DNA of 64,000 nt from Siphonodentalium dalli (taxonomy: Eukaryota; Mollusca; Scaphopoda; Gadilida; Siphonodentaliidae): positions 157,677,465 to 157,741,464 of the forward strand of contig CP136068.1 in assembly GCA_032622095.1 (NCBI GenBank). The letters are read 5' to 3'. A model generated the notes under the pieces. That model was not told the DNA's origin. It ran no database searches and was given only the letters and a program-made list of their open reading frames with translations. Of this stretch, positions 48,539 to 58,703 are shown one piece after another. Each line of letters opens with the position of its first letter. The first letter of the stretch is position 1. Made by a program: the position numbers and the translations under genes.

Positions 48539-48997
48539 ATGTCTGACGTAGAAGGGAAAAAAATAATAATGGATACACAGCTCAAGAAATTGAACAGTAT
48601 GGAAGTTGGCGCAGTTACGAAATATTTGATAAAAAGTTATGTCAGGCATATCATTCTGAGAAACGGCTTTCATTACCCAGACACTAATAACTTTTATTTA
48701 TCAGAGTTAGATGAAATAAGTGACTGCACAAGAAGAATACTTCAACAGCTGGAAAATTATAACATGTGGCTGTTAAATGAGCTGACAGGGAAATTGGACA
48801 ATTACGATAGGGATCATTTTCCCTATATATTTAGTGACTTGTTGGACAATATATTTCGGGAAGATGGCCCCTACACATGGGAGAGAATAATGGCTGCATT
48901 CCTGTTCACAGGAAAAATGTGTTTAAAAGCATACAAAGACAACGACTTCTCATTGGTCAACGAAATTGTGCAATGGGCACACACTATCGTGACATAA
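48539..48997 (+). pseudogene. Bcl-2-like apoptosis regulator, right-arm copy, stop before BH2
   Basis: 152 codons from ATG 48539. Residues about 104-130 match the BH1 signature: IFREDGPYTWERIMAAFLF, with the conserved phe, DG, W and R, and a Gly-x2-Cys after it. LVNEIVQWA then aligns with the helix after BH1 in Bcl-2 proteins. A BH3-like stretch (LSELDEISDCTRRI) lies near residue 60. The frame meets TAA at 48995, yet the same frame just after it (from 49010) still reads WVEREGSWDNFF, a good BH2 motif. No membrane anchor seen. Such proteins block mitochondrial apoptosis and are carried by several DNA viruses. Either a nonsense mutation shared by both arms or readthrough. Confidence 0.78.
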
Positions 48998-49161
48998 TAC
49001 ACTGACCAATGGGTCGAACGGGAAGGCAGTTGGGATAATTTCTTCCAGGAATGTCTAAATATTGACAACTACTCGTCAAAAATGTTGACAATGAACCATA
49101 ATGTTTTCAGATCGATTCATGGATGTGTAAATTATTGGCAAACATATTAATATCAATTGTG

Positions 49162-49281
49162 TGTATATATATATATATATATATATTAAAGTACAGACCA
49201 TTGCTAGAAAAGTTCATGGACGAAACAAATGACACATCTGACGAAAGTGATGACAATTCGGACGAAAGTGACAGTGAATAG
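49162..49281 (+). other. TA microsatellite and short acidic reading frame, right arm
   Basis: A (TA)n run at about 49164-49187 is followed by a frame YRPLLEKFMDETNDTSDE that is Asp/Glu/Ser-rich and stops at 49281 (ATG at 49216, 21 codons). It may be a 3' exon or a leftover of a longer gene. Mirrored in the left arm. Confidence 0.3.
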
Positions 49282-49430
49282 TTAATATAATAAATTGTAC
49301 TATGTACCACTTGTCATGTTATTTTTCTCTTTTTTCCCTCGCTCACTTGCTTTTTTCGGTGGCGCTCACCACCTTACCCCCATAGTTTTCCGATGAATGG
49401 AAACAAGCCATATTTGTGACTAAATCCTTA

Positions 49431-49464
<34 letters not shown>

Positions 49465-49584
49465 GCGCGGCGTTGACATGCGCATTACGGCCGCCGCCGA
49501 AAACGACCAGATTTTAATTGTATTGTTTCAAGTTGCACAGACACAATCATGTGCATATGTTTACTGATTCAAACTAACTGTACA

Positions 49585-49797
49585 TCAGAGGAAGCAATTG
49601 TCCATTCTGCCTTCAGCTGGATATATAGGACGTACCCACTGAACCTCAACATAATTATTACGCAATTTGGAAAGAGAAGTAAGATATTTCGATAGATTCA
49701 CGAGATGTCGATACAAATGCTTATATATATATACTCTCATATTGAATTCACTCATAATTGCATTGACATTTGGATAGGTAGGTTGTATTGTAGCCAA
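49585..49797 (-). CDS. Small unknown ORF, right arm
   Basis: Identical to 47003-47215 in the other arm, with the same doubts about the start and about coding at all. Confidence 0.3.
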   Translation of the reverse strand: MATIQPTYPNVNAIMSEFNMRVYIYKHLYRHLVNLSKYLTSLSKLRNNYVEVQWVRPIYPAEGRMDNCFL

Positions 49798-49950
49798 TGT
49801 GATAAATTTGTGTCCAGTACAAACAACACTAAGAGACGTTGTGAACGACAGCCTGAACTAGTTAACTAGTCCACCACGTTTCCCTTGTTTCTGTTCTATA
49901 TAAATATAGGTGCATAGAAGAACGCTCGATTTCACTGATTATATAGGAAA
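49798..49950 (+). promoter_or_regulatory. Divergent intergenic region with 14-bp palindrome and TATA box
   Basis: Holds the perfect palindrome ACTAGTTAACTAGT (about 49858-49871) and CTATATAAATATA (about 49895), about 45 bp before the zinc-finger ATG. It could serve both flanking frames. The left arm has the mirror image. Confidence 0.5.
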
Positions 49951-50136
49951 ATGAAGTATCAATGTGAAGAGTGCTTAAGTGTCTATGCTTGGCAAGATAG
50001 TTTGAAGCGTCATATCAAAGTTAAACACACGCCTTCAGAACAACAACAACAACAACAACAACAGTATCATCAGCCACAACAACAACAACAACACCAACAA
50101 CACCAACAACAACAACAACAACAGTATCATCACTGA
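49951..50136 (+). CDS. Small C2H2 zinc-finger/polyQ protein, right-arm copy
   Basis: 61 residues. A single classical finger lies at residues 4-26, C-x2-C-x12-H-x4-H (YQCEECLSVY...LKRHIKVKH), followed by Gln/His runs from CAA repeats. One finger alone binds DNA weakly, so it may act as a dimer or be the first exon of a longer product. A TATA box and the palindrome ACTAGTTAACTAGT lie upstream. The word GACTAAATCC follows the stop. Confidence 0.7.
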   Translation: MKYQCEECLSVYAWQDSLKRHIKVKHTPSEQQQQQQQQYHQPQQQQQHQQHQQQQQQQYHH

Positions 50137-50144
50137 CTAAATCC

Positions 50145-50248
50145 TTAACCGCCGCCGCCGCCGGCGGCCGCCAATTTCTTTGCATGCCATAGGATTATGT
50201 AGTTGCCGCCGCCGCCGCCGGCGGCGCGGCGTTGACATGCGCATTACA

Positions 50249-50316
<68 letters not shown>

Positions 50317-50318
50317 GG
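50145..50318. repeat. GCC trinucleotide runs, right arm (expanded)
   Basis: Counterpart of 46528-46664, with the outer run expanded to about 70 bp of GCC. Long frames reported across it are low-complexity shadows. Confidence 0.92.
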
Positions 50319-50849
50319 CGACTCGCATATATAAGAGAATGCATTGGCACAGGATAAAAAAAACCGACTTCCGACTGGATTTGATATAGCGGGTCACATT
50401 TATGACTAAATCCTGAATTTTGTTTAATTTTTGAAATTTTTGAAATTTTTGAAATTTTTGAAATTTTTGAACTTTTTGAACTTTTTGAACTTTTTGGAAG
50501 TTTTCAATGCGAGTGTCACTTTAACATTATCCCACAGTGTGCGCCATGTGTTACTTTAACATTCATCCATAGTGAGTGTCACTTTAATAATCATCCCCAG
50601 TGAGAGCCTAGTATCCCTTTAATATTCAAGACTGAAGCTACCCCACCGAGATTATCACGTGATATAAATGTAGATAATATACCATTCATATGGAGAAGTC
50701 TGGATATAACCAGCGGGTCATGTCCGGACATGTCCAACCGGTACAAATAGACCGACGCGTGGGCGGACTGCAGAGGAATAGGTCATGTACTTCGAATAGA
50801 GTTATCGTTCCTGAAATGGCACCAAACAGGGTGGGTATCATCAATGTTT

Positions 50850-51121
50850 GTATCGTTTCCTATTATTTAGGTATTGTATGGTTTCGTTTACGTCCGTGCT
50901 TATTGTTTTTTATTTATTTCGGTACATTTTGCTTTATTTATTTATCTTATATTTTCCTTCTTTCTGATATGTTTAGTTTTGTTGTTTGTGTTCGGTTCTT
51001 CCCTTATTTGCCCCAACATGGATGGGATTAAAATATCTTCCTTGAATGCTCGTGGGCTGAATACAGCACATTGCGATCCCAACGATATTCCTATCTTTTA
51101 CAAACATTGTTTAAAGTCCTT
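50850..51121 (+). mobile_element. LINE copy E4, 3' remainder
   Basis: Continues the linker after the palindrome, with the ORF2 ATG at 51018 (ISSLNARGLN). It then jumps at a TGAA microhomology to the C-terminal ORF2 word NTAHCDPNDIPIFY and stops abruptly at about 51121, without 3' UTR or oligo(A). So E4 has its own internal deletion and a lost 3' end, together with any H3 gene once behind it. Confidence 0.85.
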
Positions 51122-51134
51122 CCCATATAAAAAT

Positions 51135-51420
51135 GTACCTGGGTAAATCTTGGGTGTTTACCTAGGTATACCCCGGTACATATAGGTTTTACCCTGGTTC
51201 CACCCAGGTCACACCCAGGTTACACCCAGGTAAATCAGGGATTTATATAGATTTACCCAGGTGTTTTCTATATATGTTAGGTATAAACCCCAGTTTACCC
51301 GGGTTTTTACGGATTTACACCCAGGTATTTACACCAGGTATTTACACCCAGGTATTTACACCAGGGTTTCGCCCAGGTATTTACTACAGTGTTCACCCGG
51401 ATATATACACCTGTGGTATT
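51135..51420 (+). repeat. ACCCAGGT-type minisatellite
   Basis: Irregular tandem words TTACACCCAGGTATTTACACCAGG and variants with TACCTGGG inverted at the left side. No gene. Confidence 0.8.
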
Positions 51421-51439
51421 TTGTTAAACTGTATAATCT

Positions 51440-53250
51440 GCATTGAAGTCACCTTATTAACCCTTTCTATATTACAGCACCATTGGCGTGTAGTTACCTT
51501 ATTAACCATTCTATATTAAATCATTAATTGACAGGTAGTTACCTTATTAACCCTTTCTATACTAAGTAACATTGGTGAGTAGTTACATTATTAACCCTTT
51601 CTATATTAAAGCACCATTGATGTGAAGTTACCTTATTAACCCTTTCTTTATTAAAGCATCATTGACGCGTAGTTACCTTATTAACCCTTTCTATATTAAA
51701 ATATCATTGATGTGTAGTTACAATGTTAACCCTTTCTATAGTATAGCACCATTGGCGGGTAGTTGGCTCCTTAACTCTGTATATACCAAAGTATCATTGT
51801 CGTATATAGTTACCTTATTAACCCTTTCTATACTAAGTACCGTTGGCGTGTAGTTACCTTATTAACCCTTTCTATATTAAAGCATTAATTGACAGGTAGT
51901 TACCTTATTAACCCTTTCTATACTAAGTATCATTGGTGAGTAGTTGCATTATTAACCCTTTCTATATTAAAGCGCCATTGGCGGGTAGTTACCTTATTAA
52001 CCATTTATGTATTAAAGCATCATTGACGTGTAGTTACCTTATTATAACCCTCTCTATATTAAAGCATCATTATTGCTGGGTAGTTATCTTATTAACCCGT
52101 TCTATACTAAGTATCATTGGTGAGTAGTTACAGTATTAACCCTTTCTATATTAAAGCATCATTGACGTGAAGTTACCTTATTAACCATTTCTGTATTAAA
52201 GCAGCATTGACATGTAGTTACCTTATTAGCCCTTTCTTAATTAAAATATCATTGACGTGTAGTTACCATGTTAACCCTTTCTATATTAAAGCATCGTTGA
52301 CGGGTAGTTGCCTAATTAACCCTCTATATACTAAAGTATCATTGTCGTGTAGTTACCTTACCAACCCTTTCTATACTAAGTATCATTGGCGTGTAGTTAC
52401 CTTATTAACCTTTTCTATATTAAAGCATTAATTGACAGGTAGTTACATTAAACAACCCTTTCTATACTAAGTATCATTGGTGAGTAGTTACATTATAAAC
52501 CATTTCTATATTAAAATTTTTGTATCAAAGCATCATTGACGTGCAGTTACCATATTATAACACTTTCTATATTAAAGCATCATTGACTGATAGTTACCAT
52601 ATTAACCCTTTCTATATTAAAGCACCATTGGCGTGTAATTACCTTATTAACCCTTTCTACGTTGAAGCAATAATTGACAGGCAGTTACCTTATTAACCCT
52701 TTTTATAATGAGTATCATTGGTGATTAGTTACATTATTAACCCTTTCTACAATAAAGCATCATTGACATGTAGTTATCATAGTAGCCAGTTATATATTAA
52801 AGCATCATGGACGGTAGTTACCATATTAACACTTTCTATATTAAAGCACCATTGGCGTGTAATTACCATATTAACCCTTTCTATATTAAAACATCATTGA
52901 CGTGTAGTTACCCTATTAGCCCTTTCTATATTTAAGCATCATTGACGTGTAGAACTTTATCTTATTAACCCTTTCTTTATTAAAGCATCATTGACATGTA
53001 GTTACCTTAGTAACCATTTCTACACTAAAGCATTATTGACGGGTAGTTACCTTGTTAACACTTTCTATATTAAAGCATCATTGACAAGAAGTTAAATTAT
53101 TAACCTTCTATAATAAGTATCATTGCCGTGTAGTTAGTTACCTTATAAAACCTTTCTATATTAAGACGTCGATCATTGACGGGTAGTTGTTACCTTATTA
53201 ATCATTTATGTATTCAAGCATCATTGACGAGTAGTTACCTTATTACTTGA
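51440..53250 (+). repeat. Tandem array, about 36 units of about 50 bp
   Basis: Units read GTAGTTACCTTATTAACCC, TTTCTATATTAAAGCATC and ATTGACGTG with frequent small changes; some units have ACTAAGTATCATTGGTGA instead, alternating irregularly. Higher-order blocks are likely (51480-51740 resembles 51790-52060). The short open frames are repeat shadows. Confidence 0.92.
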
Positions 53251-53960
53251 AGTTTATTATGACAGTATGACAATACACTACCCCGGACAAATGAAGCAAT
53301 ATCATACTTTATCTAACAGCCTAGCTATAATTAGTGAACATTAAACTGACAAACAGACAATTTTCAGGGCCATTATTTAATATTAAAGGGATACAAAATA
53401 AAGAGATTTCTAATTATCAGTAAGAATTATTCTCTAAGTGATACTTATTATTTCAAATAAATGATTGCATATACTATAGTAGACCATATACCAACAGGAA
53501 AATATTAGTGAATACAATTATTGTGTTTCAAAATTCGTTTCGTTTCGTTTCTGCAGCCAAATTACAATCTTAACTTTTAGTTATCGTTCTTCAAAATGAA
53601 GCGCGGATAATTCCTTGTGGTATTTTGAGTTAATTTTGTCGCGAATCAACGCGGATTGACAGAAGGAAATGGTGTATTGGCTACAAACGGATAAACTGTG
53701 GACTTATATATAAGATTCGCCGATTTCTCCCCATGGATGTGCGCAAATATCGAAAAAGACTGAATTTCATGTGACAAAAAATATTTCAATTCCCGGAACA
53801 GTAAGAATTAAGCTACGATAACGAAACGGATCAACTATAGTATTGAACAGTACCTCAGCCACCTGGCCATAACCAGAATATTTTCTCAAAATTGAATTTG
53901 TGGTACCGGTACAATCATGATGTAGTGCCAGTGGCCTGCTCATAATGCACCTGTCCAGAA
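53251..53960. other. Unassigned AT-rich spacer
   Basis: No coding region or repeat recognised. Only short A/T-rich words and a TTCGTTTCGTTTC run near 53533. Confidence 0.4.
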
Positions 53961-53969
53961 GAAGAAGAA

Positions 53970-54485
53970 TTGAGAAGTTTGAAGATCATGGACTACGCAG
54001 ACACCATCTGGGACCCCTACCAACAAAATCACATCGACAAGCTGGAAAGAATCCAGCGTAGAGCAGCCCGTTTCATTAAAAGAGACTATAAGAGCAAAGA
54101 AGATGGATATATGACCAAGATCCTCTACGAGCTAGATTTACCAACATTGCAGAAACGGCGGAAAATAAATCGGCTGGGATTCATGAGTAAGGTGGTGGGT
54201 GGATTGGTCCCGGCTATACCACCTAATCAATACTTTACACCCGAAACAAGGCGTCTTAGATCGCAGAGCAAAGTTCTGACAGGCTACGTCACCAGCCAAA
54301 TTCCTCGGCATCTAATTTAAAGGAACAACAGTCAGTGCTACGAGGCTATACCATACGTGTCAGCTCAGTTCGCTAATTCCACATTTGTTCGAACTATATG
54401 CGACTGGAATCAGCTGGAGGAATCCTTAATCCTACAACAACAGCCTGTGGATTCCTTCAAGAGTGCGCTGAAGGAAAAGATCTGA
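53970..54485 (+). pseudogene. LINE ORF2 C-terminal fragment
   Basis: The frame reads DYADTIWDPYQQNHIDKLERIQRRAARFI, then LPTLQKRRKINRLGFMSKVV, the typical region after the reverse transcriptase in CR1/jockey-type LINEs. After the stop at 54320 the same theme continues in another frame (FVRTICDWNQLE, VDSFKSALKE) to about 54485. No reverse transcriptase remains; a 5'-truncated, degenerate insertion. Confidence 0.8.
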
Positions 54486-55247
54486 GACTCTCTCGCCCGC
54501 TGCGAAATTACCATAATTGGGATCTGCAGCGTAACCATTCAGATTCAGATTGATCCACGATAGTAAGGGGTCAGTACATGTAGTAAGTACTGATAGTGAT
54601 AAGCCTGCTGTACAATAATACTACTTTTGCTGTTTTACTGGTCTTAACTGAGTACTGTGTCAATGTGACATTGTTAATTCAGTTCCACTCTAATGTACAT
54701 TAACTGGCAATGATGCATCTGACGCTATTAAAGGCACCGGTAATCCCTAAATACCAGGAGGACGCGGCGTAGAAACTTGGTACAACAGTTGTTACACGAC
54801 AAAAAAAATTATCAACAAGCTTAGTGAGCGTCATCATCAAAATTGCAAATTAAAACACGGCAATGGTAAATTGGTAATCCCTACATACCAGGAGGACAAG
54901 GCATTGAAACTTGGGACAACAGTTGTTACACGGCAAAGAAATTTAAAACACACTGTGCACAGATGAATGTTTATACATGTACTGTGCAGTCGAGATCACC
55001 TGGACTACAAATATTTAAGGATTATACTATTTGATGAGTAGATGCGTGACTGATAAAAGAATTAGAGACTCCATATTTACTCGGAAGATAACAGTATACG
55101 ATGCCATACAGTTGTTCCATAACACCTCAACTTTTGGTGGATATTAACAGTAAAACTAATGAAAATGATGAAAGCCAGACTCAACATCAAGACAACATTT
55201 GCATGCATAAATGACGGTTCAATGATTTTGACTCCATCAGATGATAT
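54486..55247. repeat. Spacer with a duplicated 70-bp segment
   Basis: GGTAATCCCTAMATACCAGGAGGAC...GAAACTTGG-ACAACAGTTGTTACACG occurs at about 54751 and 54871. Nothing else was recognised. Confidence 0.55.
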
Positions 55248-55250
55248 TTA

Positions 55251-55629
55251 AGCGACACCAATTTTTAAGTCTGGTTTACGATGTGGGGAGAAAAAAAGTA
55301 GATGCAGGAGGGAAAAAAATAAAAATAAAAAAGATTGTCCCCCCAATTTATATCAAGTAAATCGTGGAATTTTACATAAATTTTACAAAAATTGTGAAAA
55401 AATGTTTTTGAATGAAATTCTGTTCAAACCAAACAAGACATATCTTGTCATGAAATACATGAAAATATGGATCTGTAAATGATCATAAGCAGAACCGGAT
55501 GCGACAGCACATGAAAATCAGTACGCGTGTAAAATATTTTGGGACAAAAAAAAGTTTGTTTTTTTTTCATGAAATGGAAACAAAGTTGTAGGAGGTGTTC
55601 GTAAACCAGACTTAAAAATTGGTGTCGCC
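55251..55629 (+). mobile_element. MITE, Harbinger-like, copy 1
   Basis: Ends AGCGACACCAATTTTTAAGTC and its complement GACTTAAAAATTGGTGTCGCC, TTA on both sides (55248-55250, 55630-55632). The TWA duplication and GGC-type ends suggest PIF/Harbinger mobilisation. No transposase. The left end has A for the consensus first G. Confidence 0.8.
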
Positions 55630-55632
55630 TTA

Positions 55633-56875
55633 GGCTCATGTTAACACAGGATCACATATTCTCAAAATAATTGTCTCCCTCAAGTTGGCCTCAACCATAC
55701 TAGTATTTATATTTGATAGAACCTCAGTGAGACCATGTTGAAAATTACCATCAATGCAGTTCCAGTGTTGACGCAACGCGGTCATGTTACTTCAAACCAG
55801 TTGCAATGTTCCTTAGGCCAAAGAAAAAAGATACTATGTTTCCGTACATCGACCGACCCTAAAAATAACCCGCCGACCCTAAACTTTTTATTGATATTTT
55901 GAGAAAAAGTCAAAATTTTCGCAATTTTAATTTCCTGAGAGTGGATCTCCTGCCTGCTTTATGTCTTGTTTGGGATTTATGGAACACTATCAACAGACAT
56001 GGTGGGTGTGTATCTGTATATATACATGTAAAGAGGTTATCACTGCATATATTAGGGGTATACATGTATTAGTAGCTACTGTTTCCAAAAACCAGGCATG
56101 CTCGGTGGGTGTACTGGCTACCCCCCAGACAATGGGATGTAATCGTCACAATACATGTACGGTATAATGGCGGTATTATTGGTAAAATTCTTATAAAAAG
56201 TTAGTGACATCAATTTTGTACCAAGTTTATAGCCAAATTTATGAAAATGTGGTATTAGATATAATAAAAAACATACGTAAGCATGAAGTAAGTTTGATTT
56301 TTTATCAATCTTAATGTATATTTCCACTGTGTTGATCAAGTAATACTTTCCCCATGGCACGGGTTGGCATTTTATGTCACTTTGGTCGAGGTAGTTCAAT
56401 ATTTCTGCAGCTGGATAAAAAATATCAAAATAAAATAAAAAAATAAAAATTCCCTACCTACCTACCCAAATTTTTTTTACCGGAAACATACAATCTTTTT
56501 TTTTGGCCTTTAGCATGGTAATTCGTGAAAATAAATGTCAATGCAACTTACTCTCAGGCTCCAAATAAAAGTACAGACCCAAATAATAGTGCAGGGGGAA
56601 CTCTGAGCAAAACATCAACTGTGGTTAACCAAATAATTTTTATAGCAGGTTCAGGTATACGAGTCAACATGTAGTACAGGTACATGTATGTATCATGTGG
56701 TGTTTTTTTGGTTTGCCACATACTTGAACATGTACTCTTGAGTGCCTAATGTACGATTATTAAAATCGAGGTAAAATTCCCACCTGTACGATCGTTATTT
56801 GGTCCTGTACGTTTATTAAATTAACCAAAAGAAATAATTCACCAATCTTAAATTGTGTTATTCATATAAGAAATG
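55633..56875. other. Unassigned spacer
   Basis: No coding region seen. A/T-rich with short homopolymer runs and ACATGTA microsatellite fragments. Confidence 0.4.
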
Positions 56876-57003
56876 AACGGCGGTTTCAATGCGGTCATGG
56901 GGTTTTGACCGCGAGAAAAAATCAGCAAACTTCGGGGTTCATGCAGAGTTTGCTGATTTTTTTAACGCGGTCAAAACCCATGACCACGTTGAATCCGCCG
57001 TTT
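56876..57003. mobile_element. Short hairpin element, about 128 bp
   Basis: AACGGCGGTTTCAATGCGGTC...TTTTGACCGCG pairs with CGCGGTCAAAACCCATGACC...CCGCCGTT. A second inner stem AATCAGCAAACT/AGTTTGCTGATT gives arms of about 55 bp. A MITE-like palindrome without a clear target duplication. Confidence 0.75.
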
Positions 57004-58534
57004 ATTATTTATATTTATATACTTAAATTCATTATGAACTAGGATTGTATGTCTTTCCCATTATTTATTCATCTATTTAAACAAACGCACGGAGTTCAGT
57101 TCAGACAGTTCGAATCCTTGTTTTTTGGAAAACCAAACATTTTGAGAATCCGTTCATGGAGAACGGAAGAAACGCAATTTCACAGTAAAGTATAAACATA
57201 TGACAAAATGTCTTGTTTAGCTAGTAACTAATGTAGACGTGTTGATCATTTTTACATCTGAATCATATAGAAATCTTGAATTTGTGCTGATTTAAATTTT
57301 CATAGCTTCAAAATATTAATAAACGTGCAGACCCAAATAAGCACTGTGCAGGGGGGGGGGGATTTCCCAAGAAAAATAATAAACGTGGATGCAGCTGGTG
57401 CATGCATATTTATTTGGAGCCCAAGAGTAAAGAGGTGGAGGTGAATGTTACATGTAAGTTGTTATTAACGAAATGGAACGATGCCTTTAATAGGTTCCAC
57501 CAGCAATAAGTCGCGACTTCTTTATATTGGCCTGACAGATTGGTTTTTGTTGGTGTCATGCCTGTCGACCATTATGATGGCCACATATATTGTCATATAA
57601 CAGCGATTTACGATCTGTCTTGTTGGCTCATAATATAAATTAAGAAAGTGGCCTTGTGTTCGTTCCTTGCGTAAAAAAATATTTTTTAGTACAAACGTCC
57701 TCATTGATTGTGTCCCTCGACTCCTTGTGTAATTGGTCAAGTAACTTACATGTATGTACATGTACAGACCACTCACAAATTTCTTAGAAAAGCGACCACA
57801 TGTTCGAATCTACTTTGCGATTTTGGAGCAACGCATTTGTAAATGCGTTCATATTTTAACACATTTACCTTGATTTATTCACAAACAAATGTCTTGATGC
57901 AGGCCTTAAAATCCATCAGATTTTTGCCAATAATCAAAATGTTAGTGTTTCACTTTCTACAGGGAATCAAGACTTTTTACTAGAATCAAAATGAGAATCA
58001 TGATTCTCAGATTCTGATTATAAAACAATTAATGTCAACAGTGTTTATTTATGTTTATTCCATTTTGAATGGAAAACTACATCATGAATGTCCGATTCCG
58101 AACATATACATGTACACCAGGAGTGGGAAAATAACACAGAATTATTCAGATGTGAATTTAAATTAAACAAAATTATAACTAAAATTGCAAAATACACTAT
58201 CGTATCGTTATTTGGGTGTTCATACTAGTATACTTTTTCGGCGCAATGATCGGTAATTTCAATGCGACTGCGATTATTCCCAATGCAGTGCATTTAATTT
58301 AAATGCTGTCATTAAGGCATTTACAAAGTGGCGTGACACAATGCACCCTCAATGCATTTTAAATGCAACAACCGCATTTCATTGATCCACGTTGTAAAGG
58401 ACATTTATTTTTAGAATACATGTATGTACGTGTATATAACCACAAGAATAAAGAACAAATCAACTGTTTTTATTACTTTGTAAACCTCTGATGTTTCCCA
58501 TACAGTATACATTTGTATATTATAAACCATGTTA
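57004..58534. other. Unassigned spacer
   Basis: No gene or structured repeat recognised, apart from a G-run at 57350 and clusters of the word ATGCATTT/AAATGCA near 57830 and 58260-58380. Confidence 0.4.
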
Positions 58535-58703
58535 CAGTAATTCTAGAGCTAATTAATCGACTCCTTGGCTTGTTGCCATTCATCGGAAAGCTCTCACCGA
58601 GAGCTTTCCGATGAATGGCATCAACCCATATTTCCGACTAAATCCTGAAAAGTTACCCATAATTCTGCTGTAGTTAAGGAGTCGATTAATTAGAGCATTA
58701 CTG
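58535..58703 (+). mobile_element. MITE with CAGTA ends and TA duplication, copy 1
   Basis: CAGTAATTCTAGAGCTAATTAATCG at the left, CGATTAATTAGAGCATTACTG at the right, TA on both sides: mariner-type geometry. The interior carries CCGATGAATGGCATCAACCCATAT and CGACTAAATCCTG, also found in the palindromic element. Confidence 0.78.

Larger units (their letters stand above)
45995..50843. mobile_element. 4.85-kb palindromic element with Bcl-2-like and zinc-finger genes
   Basis: The ends are TGATGATACCC and GGGTATCATCA. ATGTTT flanks both sides (45989-45994, 50844-50849) as a 6-bp target duplication, and removing the element restores the LINE linker. Left arm 45995-48349 and right arm 48448-50843 are reverse complements with very few differences, apart from trinucleotide-run lengths. 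Only about 98 bp in the middle is unique. TG...CA ends with a 6-bp duplication suggest retroviral-type integrase chemistry, as in Polinton/Maverick-like elements, but no integrase, polymerase or capsid gene is present. Confidence 0.88.

Noticed and set aside
50137-50397. Poly-Ala and poly-Arg frames in the GCC run
   Set aside because: Pure trinucleotide repeat translation without a supporting start or conserved flanks.
51274-52900. Several 60-80 residue frames in the tandem arrays
   Set aside because: Repeat translation: each frame is the same 50-bp or 24-bp unit read through by chance.
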